Positions 30,248 through 40,512 of a DNA stretch of 64,000 nucleotides are shown here, one piece after another; the stretch's first letter is position 1, and every line of letters starts with the position of its first letter. The notes beneath the pieces are model-generated. The model saw only the letters and a list, made by a program, of their open reading frames with translations. It was not told where the DNA came from and searched no databases. A program made the position numbers and the translations under genes. The stretch is from Thecaphora thlaspeos (Eukaryota; Basidiomycota; Ustilaginomycetes; Urocystidales; Glomosporiaceae): positions 62,001 through 126,000 of the forward strand of contig UWYS01000030.1 in NCBI GenBank assembly GCA_900291925.1, in the 5' to 3' direction.

Positions 30248-32155
30248 TTAGCCGCAGCAGACGGGTAGGGTGACGTTGCCTTCTCGTGTAAAGGCGAGGA
30301 TGTGATCTGTCGAGGAATGGAAAAAGGAGGAAGAGGCATAGATTGTCTCAAGTCAGCAGGGGCCCGTTCGCGAGCTCGCATCGTCGGTCCTTTTCGGTCT
30401 GCTTTGACAAGTCGACATGGGCTCAAAGAGGCGGCCTACCGTCCCGACCATCGTGAGAACGACTGCCCACAACACTCACCTCCAATGACGCGATTTGTGA
30501 AGCCGACTTCGCAGTAGACAAAGTAGTAGATCCACTTCCTTCGGAACACCTCGACCTCCCTGTCCTTGTCGGCGTCGGAGAGCTTGCGGATCTCCTCGTG
30601 GTCGCGCAGCAGCGCGGGACGGATGACTTGCTCAAAGTGCGCCTCGAACCTGCGCCTCCACTCGCGCAGCGTCCGCGAGTAGTGCGGTCCGATGTTGACG
30701 ACGGTGTCGAGGACCAGCTTGCTCTCGGAACCGTTGGTGGCACCGTTGACGAGCGCCGTGACCGAAGGCAGGATGCCGCCGGGGAAGATCCACTTCTGGA
30801 TGAAATCGACCGAGCGCACGTACGCCTCGAAGCGCCCCTCGGGCATCGTGATGCACTGGAACACGGCCACGCCGCTTTCGCGCTTAAGCACGCGGTTGAC
30901 GCAGGCAAAGTAGGTTTCGAGGAACTCGACGCCGACCGCCTCAAGCATCTCGATCGAACAGACGCGATCGAAGCGGTCGGTCCACTCGGCGGGGAAGTCA
31001 CGGTAGTCCATCAGGTGGAACGTGATGCTGCCCGTCATGCCGGCCTTTGCAATGCGAGCCTCGGCCAGCGCTTTTTGCTCGACCGATAGCGTCACACTGT
31101 CGACCTTGCACCCGGTCGAGCGCACCGCCTCCATGGCGAACGAGCCCCATCCCGTGCCAATCTCGAGCACGCGGTCGTCCTTGCGGATGTCGGCACGTCG
31201 GATGATCATCCGCAGCTTGCGCAGCTGGGCCTCTTCGAGCTCGTCCTGCTCGACCTCGGGCTTCTCCTTGGCCTCTTCCGCCGGAGGCGTCGGCAGGCCG
31301 TCCTCGAAGCGCAGCGGCTCGTAGGCTCCCGTGGCAGCCGCGTCAGTGTGTCCATTGGTCGTCGTCGATGCCTCGGTCGAGGCGAGGTTGAGGCGCGCCA
31401 ATAGCGGTCCGGTCACGTCGGCATCGAGCGTCTCGAAGATGGCGCACGAGTAGGTCATGTCCTTGGAGAGGAAAGCCTTGTACATCTCGTTGCTGATGTC
31501 GTAGTGCGTGCCGATGTTGCGCAGGCTGCCCACCTTTGTGTTGGCGAAGCGGCGGTTGAGCATAGCCTGCGCCGACGAGACGAGCGACGAGGCGATGCTG
31601 TAGCCTTCCAGGTTGGAGAGCGAGGCTCGGTTGCAGATAAAGAGCTGCAATGTGACGGATAGAAAGCGGAGGACGGGGAGCACGTCATGTCAGAAAGAGT
31701 TACATCCCCCCCTCGTTACGCGTATCGAGCACGTCCAGCCAGTCGCTCCTTGCCCCACTCACCTCGAAGCAAGCACCGAGGTCGGGCGTGTCCACCTCGC
31801 CGATCATGAAGCTCTCCGCAAAGCCGAGGTCGGCGCCGAGGAATATGCGGATCCAAAAGTTGTCCGACTTGACGATGAGAAGGGCGCTGGAAGCTGCGGG
31901 CTGGGTCGGGGCCTCGACGGCCGCCTTTAAGGAAGACTGTGATGGCGGCGATTGGTGGTTCCTCTCTTTCGACTTGACAAGAGTGGGGTCGCCGAACTTG
32001 TGCGAGAGGCCGTCGAGCGTCTGGATTTCGAGCTGTCCGATGGTCAGTCTGGAAAAGAGGCCAAAGAGCGAGGCACGGGCGATCGAGGCGGCCGGTTTCT
32101 GGAGCGGCTTGAGCAGCGCCTGCGGGACGGAGATGGAGGGGAATGGGATCGACAT
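30248..32155 (-). CDS. Cyclopropane-fatty-acyl-phospholipid synthase-like SAM methyltransferase
   Basis: Three exons: 32155-31763, 31644-30480 and 30306-30248 (introns of 118 and 173 bases, GTGAGT donors). Product 538 residues. Family members transfer a methylene or methyl group from S-adenosylmethionine to acyl-chain double bonds of phospholipids. Seen: an N-terminal CFA domain (LTIGQLEIQTLDG, then NFWIRIFLGADLGFAESFM), SAM-binding motif VLEIGTGWGSFAMEA (about 288), IEMLEAVGVEFLETYF, then PEGRFEAYVRSVDFI and FPGGILPSVTAL, and the C-terminal NRVIGDHILAFTREGN formed across the last intron. The FPGG..LPS context is like that of plant-type and related bacterial enzymes rather than E. coli Cfa; this comparison is from memory. 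No membrane segment or targeting signal is obvious. Whether it makes cyclopropane or methyl-branched lipids is not readable. Confidence 0.85.
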
Positions 32156-33305
32156 GGTTGGTGGGCTGACGGGCGATTAGGTGGGAAGGTGGGTATGTTG
32201 TTCGCGGAGGCACGTCGAGGTTCTCGCAAAGAGGGCGAGGCTGCGGAGTGGCGAGGCTTGGCCTTTCTGTCCTGGTTGAGATCTGTGTGAGCGAGATGAA
32301 GCAAAAGCAAGGCGAGCGGGAAACCCGAAGATGTGAGGAGAGGGCAGGGATGGATGAGTGGATGGGGGGACGAGTGCGGAAGGCCACGTTGAAGCGACTC
32401 GGTGCGGGGCCCGGAAAATGAAGCGGGCGATGTTGAGGATGGCGGTGATGGAGCGAGGCAAGGAAGAGGAGGGGGGGAGGGAGGAGAGGGAGGCCGAAGC
32501 AGTAGTCAAGGAAAGCCGCCGAAGAGGGCTGCTGATGCAAGCACGCACACGGGCGTCGCTGGCGGGCCGCAAGCAAGCTGAAGGCATATCAGAACGGCGA
32601 GGAGCGAGGCGAGTGCAGAGATCGTCGGCTGGGCCGCGGGGTGATGGGTGGCTACGCGACGCAGCGGCGGCCTCGGAGCGCTCGTGCAAGCAGCGTCCTT
32701 CCAGCGCCGAAGAAGTGGAGCGAGACCATGCTGCGACGTGGGCCCTGGCCTGCCACGCTGAGCTTGCGTATGTTCGTGCACCCACGGCGCTCAAAGAACG
32801 GTCGGGGATGCGCTTGATGCAATTTTGTACTGTAACGTGTGGCCGAGTGAGGCCAGCTGCTGGGCTACAGCCACAGCGTACTGTGAGTACACGTAGCGGC
32901 TGCAGTCTTGCCTAAGACGCCCTCTGCTTCCTGCGGCTCTCGGATCGACACGCGCAGCGCCCTGCAAGGCGGCTACACGCCAGGTGGAGCGGCCGCGCAG
33001 TTACTGTAAGTAGTCGATCGGGGGACAGAAGCACGCCCTCCCCGATCTCGCTCTTCCTTCCAAAATGGACCGGCGCACAGACCACCACGCGCGAGCCGTG
33101 TGGCAAGGCTTCCCGCTCCTCCACCCCCCTTCAGGCACTCGCCCTGACCGCAGCCGACCTTTCTCTCTCCGAATTCTTACACACACCCATTCCCTCGCAT
33201 CGCCTCTCGAGCCAGTAACGACCCTTGGCCCGACCATCAGCTTGCACGTCGCCTCTGGCTGACAGCGTACGCCGATCCACTACCGTCTCACCAGAACAAG
33301 CGACC
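32156..33305. other. Bidirectional promoter region, CFA-synthase-like gene / BZZ1
   Basis: About 1.15 kb between divergent starts. Holds a G/A-rich stretch (about 32460-32500), two TACTGTA motifs (32828-32834 and 33002-33008) and C/T-rich leader sequence before the BZZ1 ATG. No gene supported. Confidence 0.5.
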
Positions 33306-35723
33306 ATGCCGATCGCCTCATTCGGCGAGCACCTTCCGGACCAGCTCCAGCCCATCGCATCCACCGTATCCTGCCACCTCTCCCTCGAGGCCGATGTCTC
33401 CACCTTTCTCGCTGAGCGTGCCGCTCTCGAGCGCGAGTACGCATCCAAGCTCTCCGTCCTCAGCCGCAAGTTTCGCGACAAAAAGGCCAGGCGCGACCAC
33501 GAGGCCGCTGTCGGTCCATCGCCCACCAAGGAATTGGACGGGAAGCAGGCCACCTTGACGGCATACGTTACAGACCTTCTCGACACGGCCGATACCTCCT
33601 CCCAGGATCACTTGCACTTAGCTACCGAACTTGAAAAGGTCTCTACCGAGATGGCCTCTAGCGGGAGGAAGAGAGAAGAGATTCGCAAAAAGGTGGGCTA
33701 ACGACACGACCACGATCGGCTCCGGCCTGCAGTCGCCATGGCTAACAACACGCCCGTCGCGATCACCCTCCTCTCCTGCATCCCCGCTCGCAGCACACCT
33801 TATACGCCAGCAAGCTCCTCGCGGACCGCGACAAAATATATGCAGACCGCGAAAAGGCAAAGTCCAAGTACGACGACCACTGCCGCGAGGTCGAGGCGCA
33901 CCGGCAGAAGCGCGAAAAGGCGGGCGCCGACGACCGCCACGCCGACCGGGCCGAGAAAGGCTTCCAGAGCGCACAGGTTGACATGTGGAACGCCAAGAAC
34001 ATGTACCTCCTCCAGATCGAGGTATCCAACGCCGCGAAGCAGAAGTTCTACAGAGAGGACCTCCCAGCGGTCGAGGACGGCCTGCAGTCGCTGTGGACGC
34101 TGACGACCCAGCGCATGGCGTCGTCGCTCGCCAAGGCCAATGCGCTCGTCGCAACGCACCACAGCCAGCTCAGCACAAAGTACAAGCAGCTCCAGGAGGG
34201 AAAGCAGAGGGTCGACCCGGATCAGGACCAGCAGCTATTCATCGAACACAACAAACAGGGTTGGCAGGAGCCGAGGGAGTGGAGCTTCGAGCCGTGCTCC
34301 GTCTTTTTCGATTCGGTGAGTCGGCTCAGCAAGGCCCGGGCTGCCAGCCAGCCCACTTTTGCCATGCTTCGTCGGAATCATGTCACTGACTCTTCAAGCT
34401 ACGTCTCACTCCACTTGAATCTGATTTCTGTTCTCGACCCAGCCCGACATGTCGGTCGAGCCGGCGTCGACCGTCTTCCTGCAGAACCGCCTGCTGCGGT
34501 GCCGCGCCAAGCTGGCCGAGCTGGACCCGCTAGCCGAGACGAAGCGGAAGGAGGTGGCGGGCCTCGAGAACCTGCGCGATGCCTACGAGAAGCAAGAGGG
34601 ACTGGGCGATCCGGACGCGGTGCTCGACAACCTGTTTGAGTCGCTCAAGACGGCGTTTGCGTTTGAAATTGAGATCTGTCTCCTCGAGGCCGAGGTCGAG
34701 CGGATCGTCGCGGCCATTGGCGGTGAGTCCGTGCGGCGCGAGGTAGATGATGCGATGCCTCGAAAACCCCCAGCTGACCTCGTTTCGTATCTGCCTCTGT
34801 GTTTCGACTCATCTCTCTGCCTGACTGAACAGAAAACCAAGGCGAAGCCAAACCGCACCGCTTCAAGCCGGCGTCGTTCACCATCCCGACGACGTGCGAC
34901 TACTGCGGTTCGACGATCTGGGGCATAGCGCGGCAGGGCTGCGTTTGCAAGCCGTGCGGCTACACTGTCCACGCCAAGTGCGAGATGAAGGTCCCCGCGC
35001 AGTGCAAGGCTTCGACGGGCTCGACGTCGGGCGCATCGTCGTCTTCGTCGTACCGCAGCAGCAGCGTGAGGAGGAGCATCGGCGGGTTGGGACGGACGAT
35101 GTCGTCCGCCTCCACATCGACGCCGAGGTCGACGGGAGAGTTTGGGACGGTAAAGAGCATAACGGAGAGCGTGGCCCAGCCGCTCATGGGCAAGATGGTG
35201 TATGGGTTCGAAGCGACGAGTCCGTTTGAGCTGAGCGTCGCTGGTGAGTTTTACTGTTATCGTTGCGGTGCATCTCAGGACCGACCGGAGAGCGATGCGG
35301 TCAGTTGTCTGAACGTTTGCTTAACACGGCCTCCCCCCCACCACCATCTCCACCACCTCTTTTATATCTTCACACATCCACCACACTTCAGAGGGCGACA
35401 TCATCGAACTACTCGAGGAAGACATCGACGGTACAGGATGGACGAAAGTGTCCAAAGGCCCTTCACAGGGTCTAGTACCAACATCCTATTGCGACTTTGA
35501 CCTACCTACCTCTATGCCCATCTCGACTTCCGTTCAGGGTAGGGGAGCGTATGTGAAAGCGCTATACGACTACGTCGCTCAAGATCCAGAAGAATTATCT
35601 CTGCACGAAGGCGAAGTGGTGGAACTGACGAATGTTGGTTTTGAATATGGTGAGGGTTGGTGTCAAGGTATCAAATTGGGTAGGGTTGGTATTTTACCCT
35701 CCAATTATGTCGAGTCGGTCTAG
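33306..35723 (+). CDS. BZZ1: Bzz1-like F-BAR / C1 / double-SH3 actin regulator
   Basis: Five exons: 33306-33692, 33794-34315, 34443-34722, 34833-35243 and 35392-35723; all junctions agree in phase and give 643 residues. Domains in order: F-BAR (about 1-270, starting FGEHLPDQL and ERAALEREYASKLSVLSRKF), coiled region, C1 zinc-binding domain in exon 4 (about 404-446, HRFKPASFTIPTTCDYCGS with the full Cys/His set to YTVHAKC), first SH3 (about 518-570, GFEATSPFELSVAEGDIIELLEED, split by the last intron) and a C-terminal SH3 (about 587-643, VKALYDYVAQDPEELSLHEGE ending GILPSNYVESV). This is exactly the layout of fungal Bzz1, which binds membranes at endocytic sites and activates WASP/Las17-driven actin polymerisation. 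The first donor is GTGGGC, weaker than the others. Confidence 0.92.
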
Positions 35724-35777
35724 GGAGAGATATGGCGTCGTGGTCGAATTGCATCCTGCTTCAATTCGGACAGAGTC

Positions 35778-35811
35778 AAAAAAAAAAAAAAAAGGGGGAA
35801 GGGGGGGGGGG
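35778..35811. repeat. Homopolymer run A16-G5-A2-G11
   Basis: Pure purine homopolymers just 3' of BZZ1: A at 35778-35793, G at 35794-35798, G at 35801-35811. Length is probably variable or error-prone. Confidence 0.85.
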
Positions 35812-35995
35812 AAGACATCTAGATTGCAGAAAAGGATAAGAGACGGGTTGCAGTGCGCGATATGGAGGTACGACGGTGACGAGTGACAGGGACGTAGGAC
35901 AGATGCAATCTCATAGCGAGCGAGTCAAGAACTGTGCCAATCAACGATCAGAAGAGGGATTGAGGGTGCCTAGATAAGGCTCGTTCTACATGTAG

Positions 35996-38900
35996 CTATC
36001 CATCCATCCCCAAGGCCTCGACCATCGAGAGGAGCGTACTGTGTCCCGAGACGGCCCTCTGATGTTCCTCCTGTCGCACGCCGGCGTGCGTCTGTTCGAG
36101 GTTCTGCACGTACCCGTCCAAACTCTCGACCAGCACGTTGGTCACCGGGTTGCAAGGGATCAGGTTCTCGAGGAACGTCGCGTCGGCTTTTGCAAAGTCC
36201 AGCTTGGCAATGTTGCCTAGCCACGAAGAGATATCTGTCATACCGTTGCCCGGAGGCGCTACCACGCCGGCCGTCCAGTCCGTCAGAGTTGATGGGCTGG
36301 TTTGTGGAAGACTCGCCATCGGAAGCGACGCTTGGGGCTGGTGTTGAGGGTGATGGGAGGGTAACGCTGGCGGTGGCGGTGCGCCATTGGCCAGATGCGG
36401 GACAGATGCCGGCGGAGGCCCCCAGGTGGACGCCGACTGGTCGGGTGCCAGCTGCTGGCGACCCGAACGTAGCGCCTCAGACCGCGATGAAGCTCCACCG
36501 GCAGCTTACCCGACCGCCGGCGAGTCGTTGAGCAGATGCGAGCCCGGACCGAACGAAGGATGTGGGCTCCTGCTGGGCGGCAGCGCCGTCGTCGGCGGGG
36601 TCACGGCGTGGCGGTGCCCGACCGACGAGGTAGAGGGTGAGCTGGCAGTCGATGTGGCGGCATCGGGCCGCGCCTTGGATGTCGTGAACCACGTCGTCGA
36701 CCAGGGCTGCTTGGCCCACATCGCCTCCAGGTCGTCAAAGTTCTTGACCGACGAGGCAGCGGCGGCGACGCCGTGCGATGCTGCCTTTGACCGCGCCCTC
36801 GATCGCTCGTCCTGATTCGGCAGCTGCGAGCTGCAGGGGACCAAGGCAGCCGCGCGGCCGCCGCTGCTTGTGCGCGCCCTGTAATTCATCATGTTGACGG
36901 GCGGCTGTGCGCCGTTGTTGCCCGGCGGCCTCATTGAAGGCATCGACTGCGGTGAGGGCGGACCATGGTCATGCCTCAATTGTCCAGACCTGATGAACTT
37001 GCTCATCCTCTCCTGCGAGGTCGGGGAGTCGAGCGCCTTTATGCTCTCCTTGAGGATCTCGACCTTGGGCGAGAGGGCCTGAACGATATTGCGCATGAAC
37101 TTGAGGTCGTCCGACACGTCGGCACGGAGCGACTGGAGGTCCCAGCCGGAGCTGTCGTCGGGATGCGACTCGAGCATCGAGAGGCAGTGTACCAGAACAA
37201 GCGACGAAACGAGCGCCATCTGCACGGCATGCCACACCTTCGAGACCGACGACTGCCGCTTCTTGAGGCCTTCAAGGACGAGCGCCTGGCGTTCCTCGGC
37301 CGTCGAGTCCTCGCGCGGGTGAAACCATTGGAAGAGTTCGCGGCACAGCCTCACGGTCGACACGGCGGCCGAAAAACAGATGTTGCGCGACCGCTTGTAC
37401 CGGAGCTGCGTCCAGCTCCGGATGTAGAAATACTTGTGCAACATCATCAGGATCCGCTGCACCATCAGCGCGACCCAGAGGCGGAAGTTGGCCGCCGAGT
37501 CTTGGATGGAGCCTATCGTATTGGGCCCCTCGTAGCGCAGATGAGGGGGCAGGCCGGCCTCTATTGCTCGCAGCTCGTTCTGCAGCGTCTCTGTGTACTC
37601 GCAGGCGGCCTCCTCGCGCATCCGCAACCTCGACGACGCGCGTAGGAAGAGGCGAGCGATCTGGAGCATCGTCCTTGCCTCGCTCCGCATGTAGTTGTGG
37701 CGGCCCAGTCCGGTGTCGAACAGGCTGGGAAGCTCGATGTATGCCTCGTCAAAGTAGTACACCCGCTTGGTCATCCCGAGCGGCATCCAATTCACGATGC
37801 AGAGACTAGCAAAGAGGCGGACGCGGTCTCTTCGGTCGTTTTCCGGCATCTCGGCAGGCGGCTCGACGTCGAGATTCATCATAGACGCCAGCGCAAACGT
37901 CTTTGTCGCGACCACTCGGCCGAGCGTCGGGCCCCTGAGCGTGGTGATGGACATTTGCAGCAGAAACAACGTCCGCACGTTGTTCAGGTCGGAGTGTTCG
38001 TAGATCTCGGCAGCCCCCAGCACCTGCTGGGACGCTGGGACGCACACACTGTGAAGCCCCTGCCCGTACCGCTTTTCAAGCAAGTCTTTCTCTGGCCGCT
38101 CGTCGACAGAGACCGATCTGCGTGTGCGTGTGTTCGGTGGCGGCAAGCATCGAGGACGTCTGTGGTCTGTCAGCTCGGAGACCGTAGGAGCGTGCCGACG
38201 CGAAGGAACGAACGGGTCGGGGCCAAGGGGAAAGCGAGGAAAAAGAGACTTACACGGAGCAGCACGCAAACAGCAGCGCGAGGAATCGGATCGCCTCTCT
38301 TTTCTTGGGATGTGAGCAGTTGCGGTCCCCAGCGATCCACTTGGCCCGGAACCTCTCGAACTGCTCGAGCCGTCGAAGAAGGTCGTCTTCGTCGATGACA
38401 TATAAGGAACTGCCCAGATTGTTGAGGAAGCTGAGGGCCAACGTCCGAACCGTCTGCGGGTCCGGGAGCCAGGCAATCAGCCTTGTGAGCGTGCTGATGG
38501 TTTGCGCTTCGGCATTATCCAGGCCAATGCCGGGAATGTCGAAGACGGGGAGGATAGCAGGCTGCTTGATCACACTACGGTTGCTGTATTCGTCCGACGG
38601 GCCGGCGGTCGACCCGGCGGGATCGAAGCGAGCGTTGCCGCCGACGTCGCTGCCGGTGGTCGGGGCGGGCGTGACATCCTCGGTGGCAACCCTCTTCCTT
38701 GAAGCTGCGTGCTGCCCAGGGAGCGTCACCCCGAGGTGGCCCGCGATGGAGCCCATCATGGCCTCGAGGCGATCGAGGCGATCCGTGACGGCCTTTTCGT
38801 CGCCAATGTCGCGGCCCGCGGCTGGCCACCGTCGGCCCACTCGCAGAGGCTGGATTCGCCTCGGTCGCGACAAGCTCCGCAGGGCCAGCCGCGATCGTAT

Positions 38901-39105
38901 TTGAGCTTGCATCGGCAGGCTGCTGTGGCGAATCCTGGCGCGGTTGTTTGGTGGGAGACGCCCTCTGGCTGCCGGCACTGTTGACGCGGACTTGGAGCGA
39001 GCTAGGGGTGGCACTGGCTGACTGGATGCGATGGGGTTGACCGTTGGTTGTGCTGGCGGTGAGGGTGCCAGTAACGGCAGCAGTGACAGGACTGCGACTG
39101 TGCAT
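35996..39105 (-). CDS. Fungal-specific transcription factor domain protein (frame unresolved)
   Basis: The core (about 38840-36509) encodes a fungal transcription-factor middle homology region (PF04082-like): TDRLDRLEAMMGSIAGHL, LPVFDIPGIGLDNAEAQT, ALSFLNNLGSSLYVIDEDDLL, then after an intron SDLNNVRTLFLLQMSITTLRGPTLG and FASLCIVNWMPLGMTKRVYYFDEAYIELP. The intron runs from 38253 (GTAAGT) to an acceptor at 38160 or 38118; both keep phase 2. No Zn2Cys6 cluster is visible. The 5' end is unclear: ATG 39105 opens a Ser/Thr-rich frame that differs by one base from the core frame, while ATG 38912 is in the core frame. At the 3' end an in-frame TAA (36506-36508) interrupts, yet the same frame stays open for another ~169 coding-like codons to a TGA at 35996. 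Such factors usually regulate metabolic genes; the target is unknown. Confidence 0.6.
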
Positions 39106-39682
39106 GGTGGGAGGGGACGGCGGTACAGCAGTTGCGCCTGCTCCAGAGTTGTGAGCGGATGGACGCTCGAGTGCGGGGGGCTGCACGGACCGTGTCTGTG
39201 GAAGTTGTCTGGGACGGGCTCTAACTTTCTCTAGCTCTCTCTCTCTCGTGTTCGCTGCGGTGAGTCTGGCGACCTGGTCGTGGTGCGGCGATACACAAGA
39301 GTCTGGTGTCGATAAGCAGGGGCAGACAAGGGGGCCGAAAGTGTGGATGGTGTTGAGACTGCTGCTGCTGCTGACGACGATGATGACGGTGACGGCTCGA
39401 GGTACGGTGAGAGTACGGGCGGCAACGTCGGGCGGCGCTATGGCATCATGCTGCGATGGAACGGGGCTGTGAGGAGCGAGGGTGTATGGGAGAGCGCTTG
39501 TGGCGGTGGCAGAGAGATGAGTGACTGGCTGCTGGAAGGCGGGGATGGAGGCGAGTGGATGGTGGTGGCGGGCCGAGCAAGAGGAGGGTGTACACTTTGA
39601 CCCAAGTTATCACTGCTCTTGCTTATAAACCTGAGCGGGCGCGCTCAAACAAGGAGCCGAACAGGGTTGAGCGCAGCAAAGC

Positions 39683-39704
39683 AAGCGCAAGCGCAAGCGC
39701 AAGC
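39683..39704. repeat. Hexamer tandem repeat AAGCGC
   Basis: Three exact copies plus a partial one upstream of the kinase gene. Confidence 0.85.
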
Positions 39705-39805
39705 ACGCCGAAAGCGCCGCCGGCGCAGTTAGTCCAGCGGAGGGCCGTCGTTATTATCAGCGGCAGCGGCAACGCGTCGCTCGGACGTCGAGAGGCGGCC
39801 TTTTT

Positions 39806-39829
39806 CATTTTCATTTTCATTTTCATTTT
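39806..39829. repeat. Hexamer tandem repeat CATTTT, four copies
   Basis: Four exact copies, conspicuously A/T-rich in a GC-rich neighbourhood. Confidence 0.9.
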
Positions 39830-40512
39830 CTGCATCTTTTCCAGGGGGTCTGCCTGCCAACTCCCAACGCCAGCCTGCCCCACCTGCCTGCCTCTTTGCT
39901 TCGCGACCACCTCCCGCACCCTGCTCGCTCACCACGACCACCACTGCCGCCACACAGACAATAATAAACCACGGTGGCACACTCGTCCAGCGCCTTGCCC
40001 GCCACCTGCACCTTCGCCACTTCAACCAGCGTCACCGCTTCGAGATCTGCTCCCGCTCACCCACCGACGCCCACCGACGCCCATCAAGCCGGTCCTTCGT
40101 CTCGATTGCAGGCCGCCCGCTCACCATACCACGGCGTCAAATGCCCACGGGCGCCTACCTGCCTCCCACTACGAGACGAAGCCTTGACCAACGAGGATGC
40201 ACTATACGCCCCTTCAACACAAACACTTCCACCCTACTTCGCATCACCCGCCCCAAACTCTGAGCACTCCATCTTCCTTGACCTCCCCACGCCCAGCACT
40301 GCCGCCAGCACTCAGCCTCAATCGCTTCGCCTCACAGACACGACACAGCCCACCAGCGCGCAGTACTGCCGCCTCGTAGCAGCTCTCACCGCCGCGATCT
40401 ACTCACCATCTCTTCTCGCCCGTCCACCACAGCCCACCAACCTACCACCCATCCAGGCCTCCACCAGGTCCGCCTAAGTCTGGCTGCCGCTCACCCGTAG
40501 CCCGACACCGGC

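Larger units (their letters stand above)
39106..40512. other. Bidirectional intergenic region, transcription factor / CTK1-like gene
   Basis: No supported gene. Contains hexamer repeats at 39683-39704 (AAGCGC) and 39806-39829 (CATTTT) and long C/A-rich leader sequence (about 39850-40500) before the kinase ATG. A 167-codon frame at 39974-40477 starts with GTG and looks like leader sequence. Confidence 0.5.

Noticed and set aside
39974..40477. 167-codon plus-strand frame before the CTK1-like gene
   Set aside because: Begins with GTG, and its Pro/Thr/Ser composition is that of a C/A-rich 5' leader; no second line of evidence.
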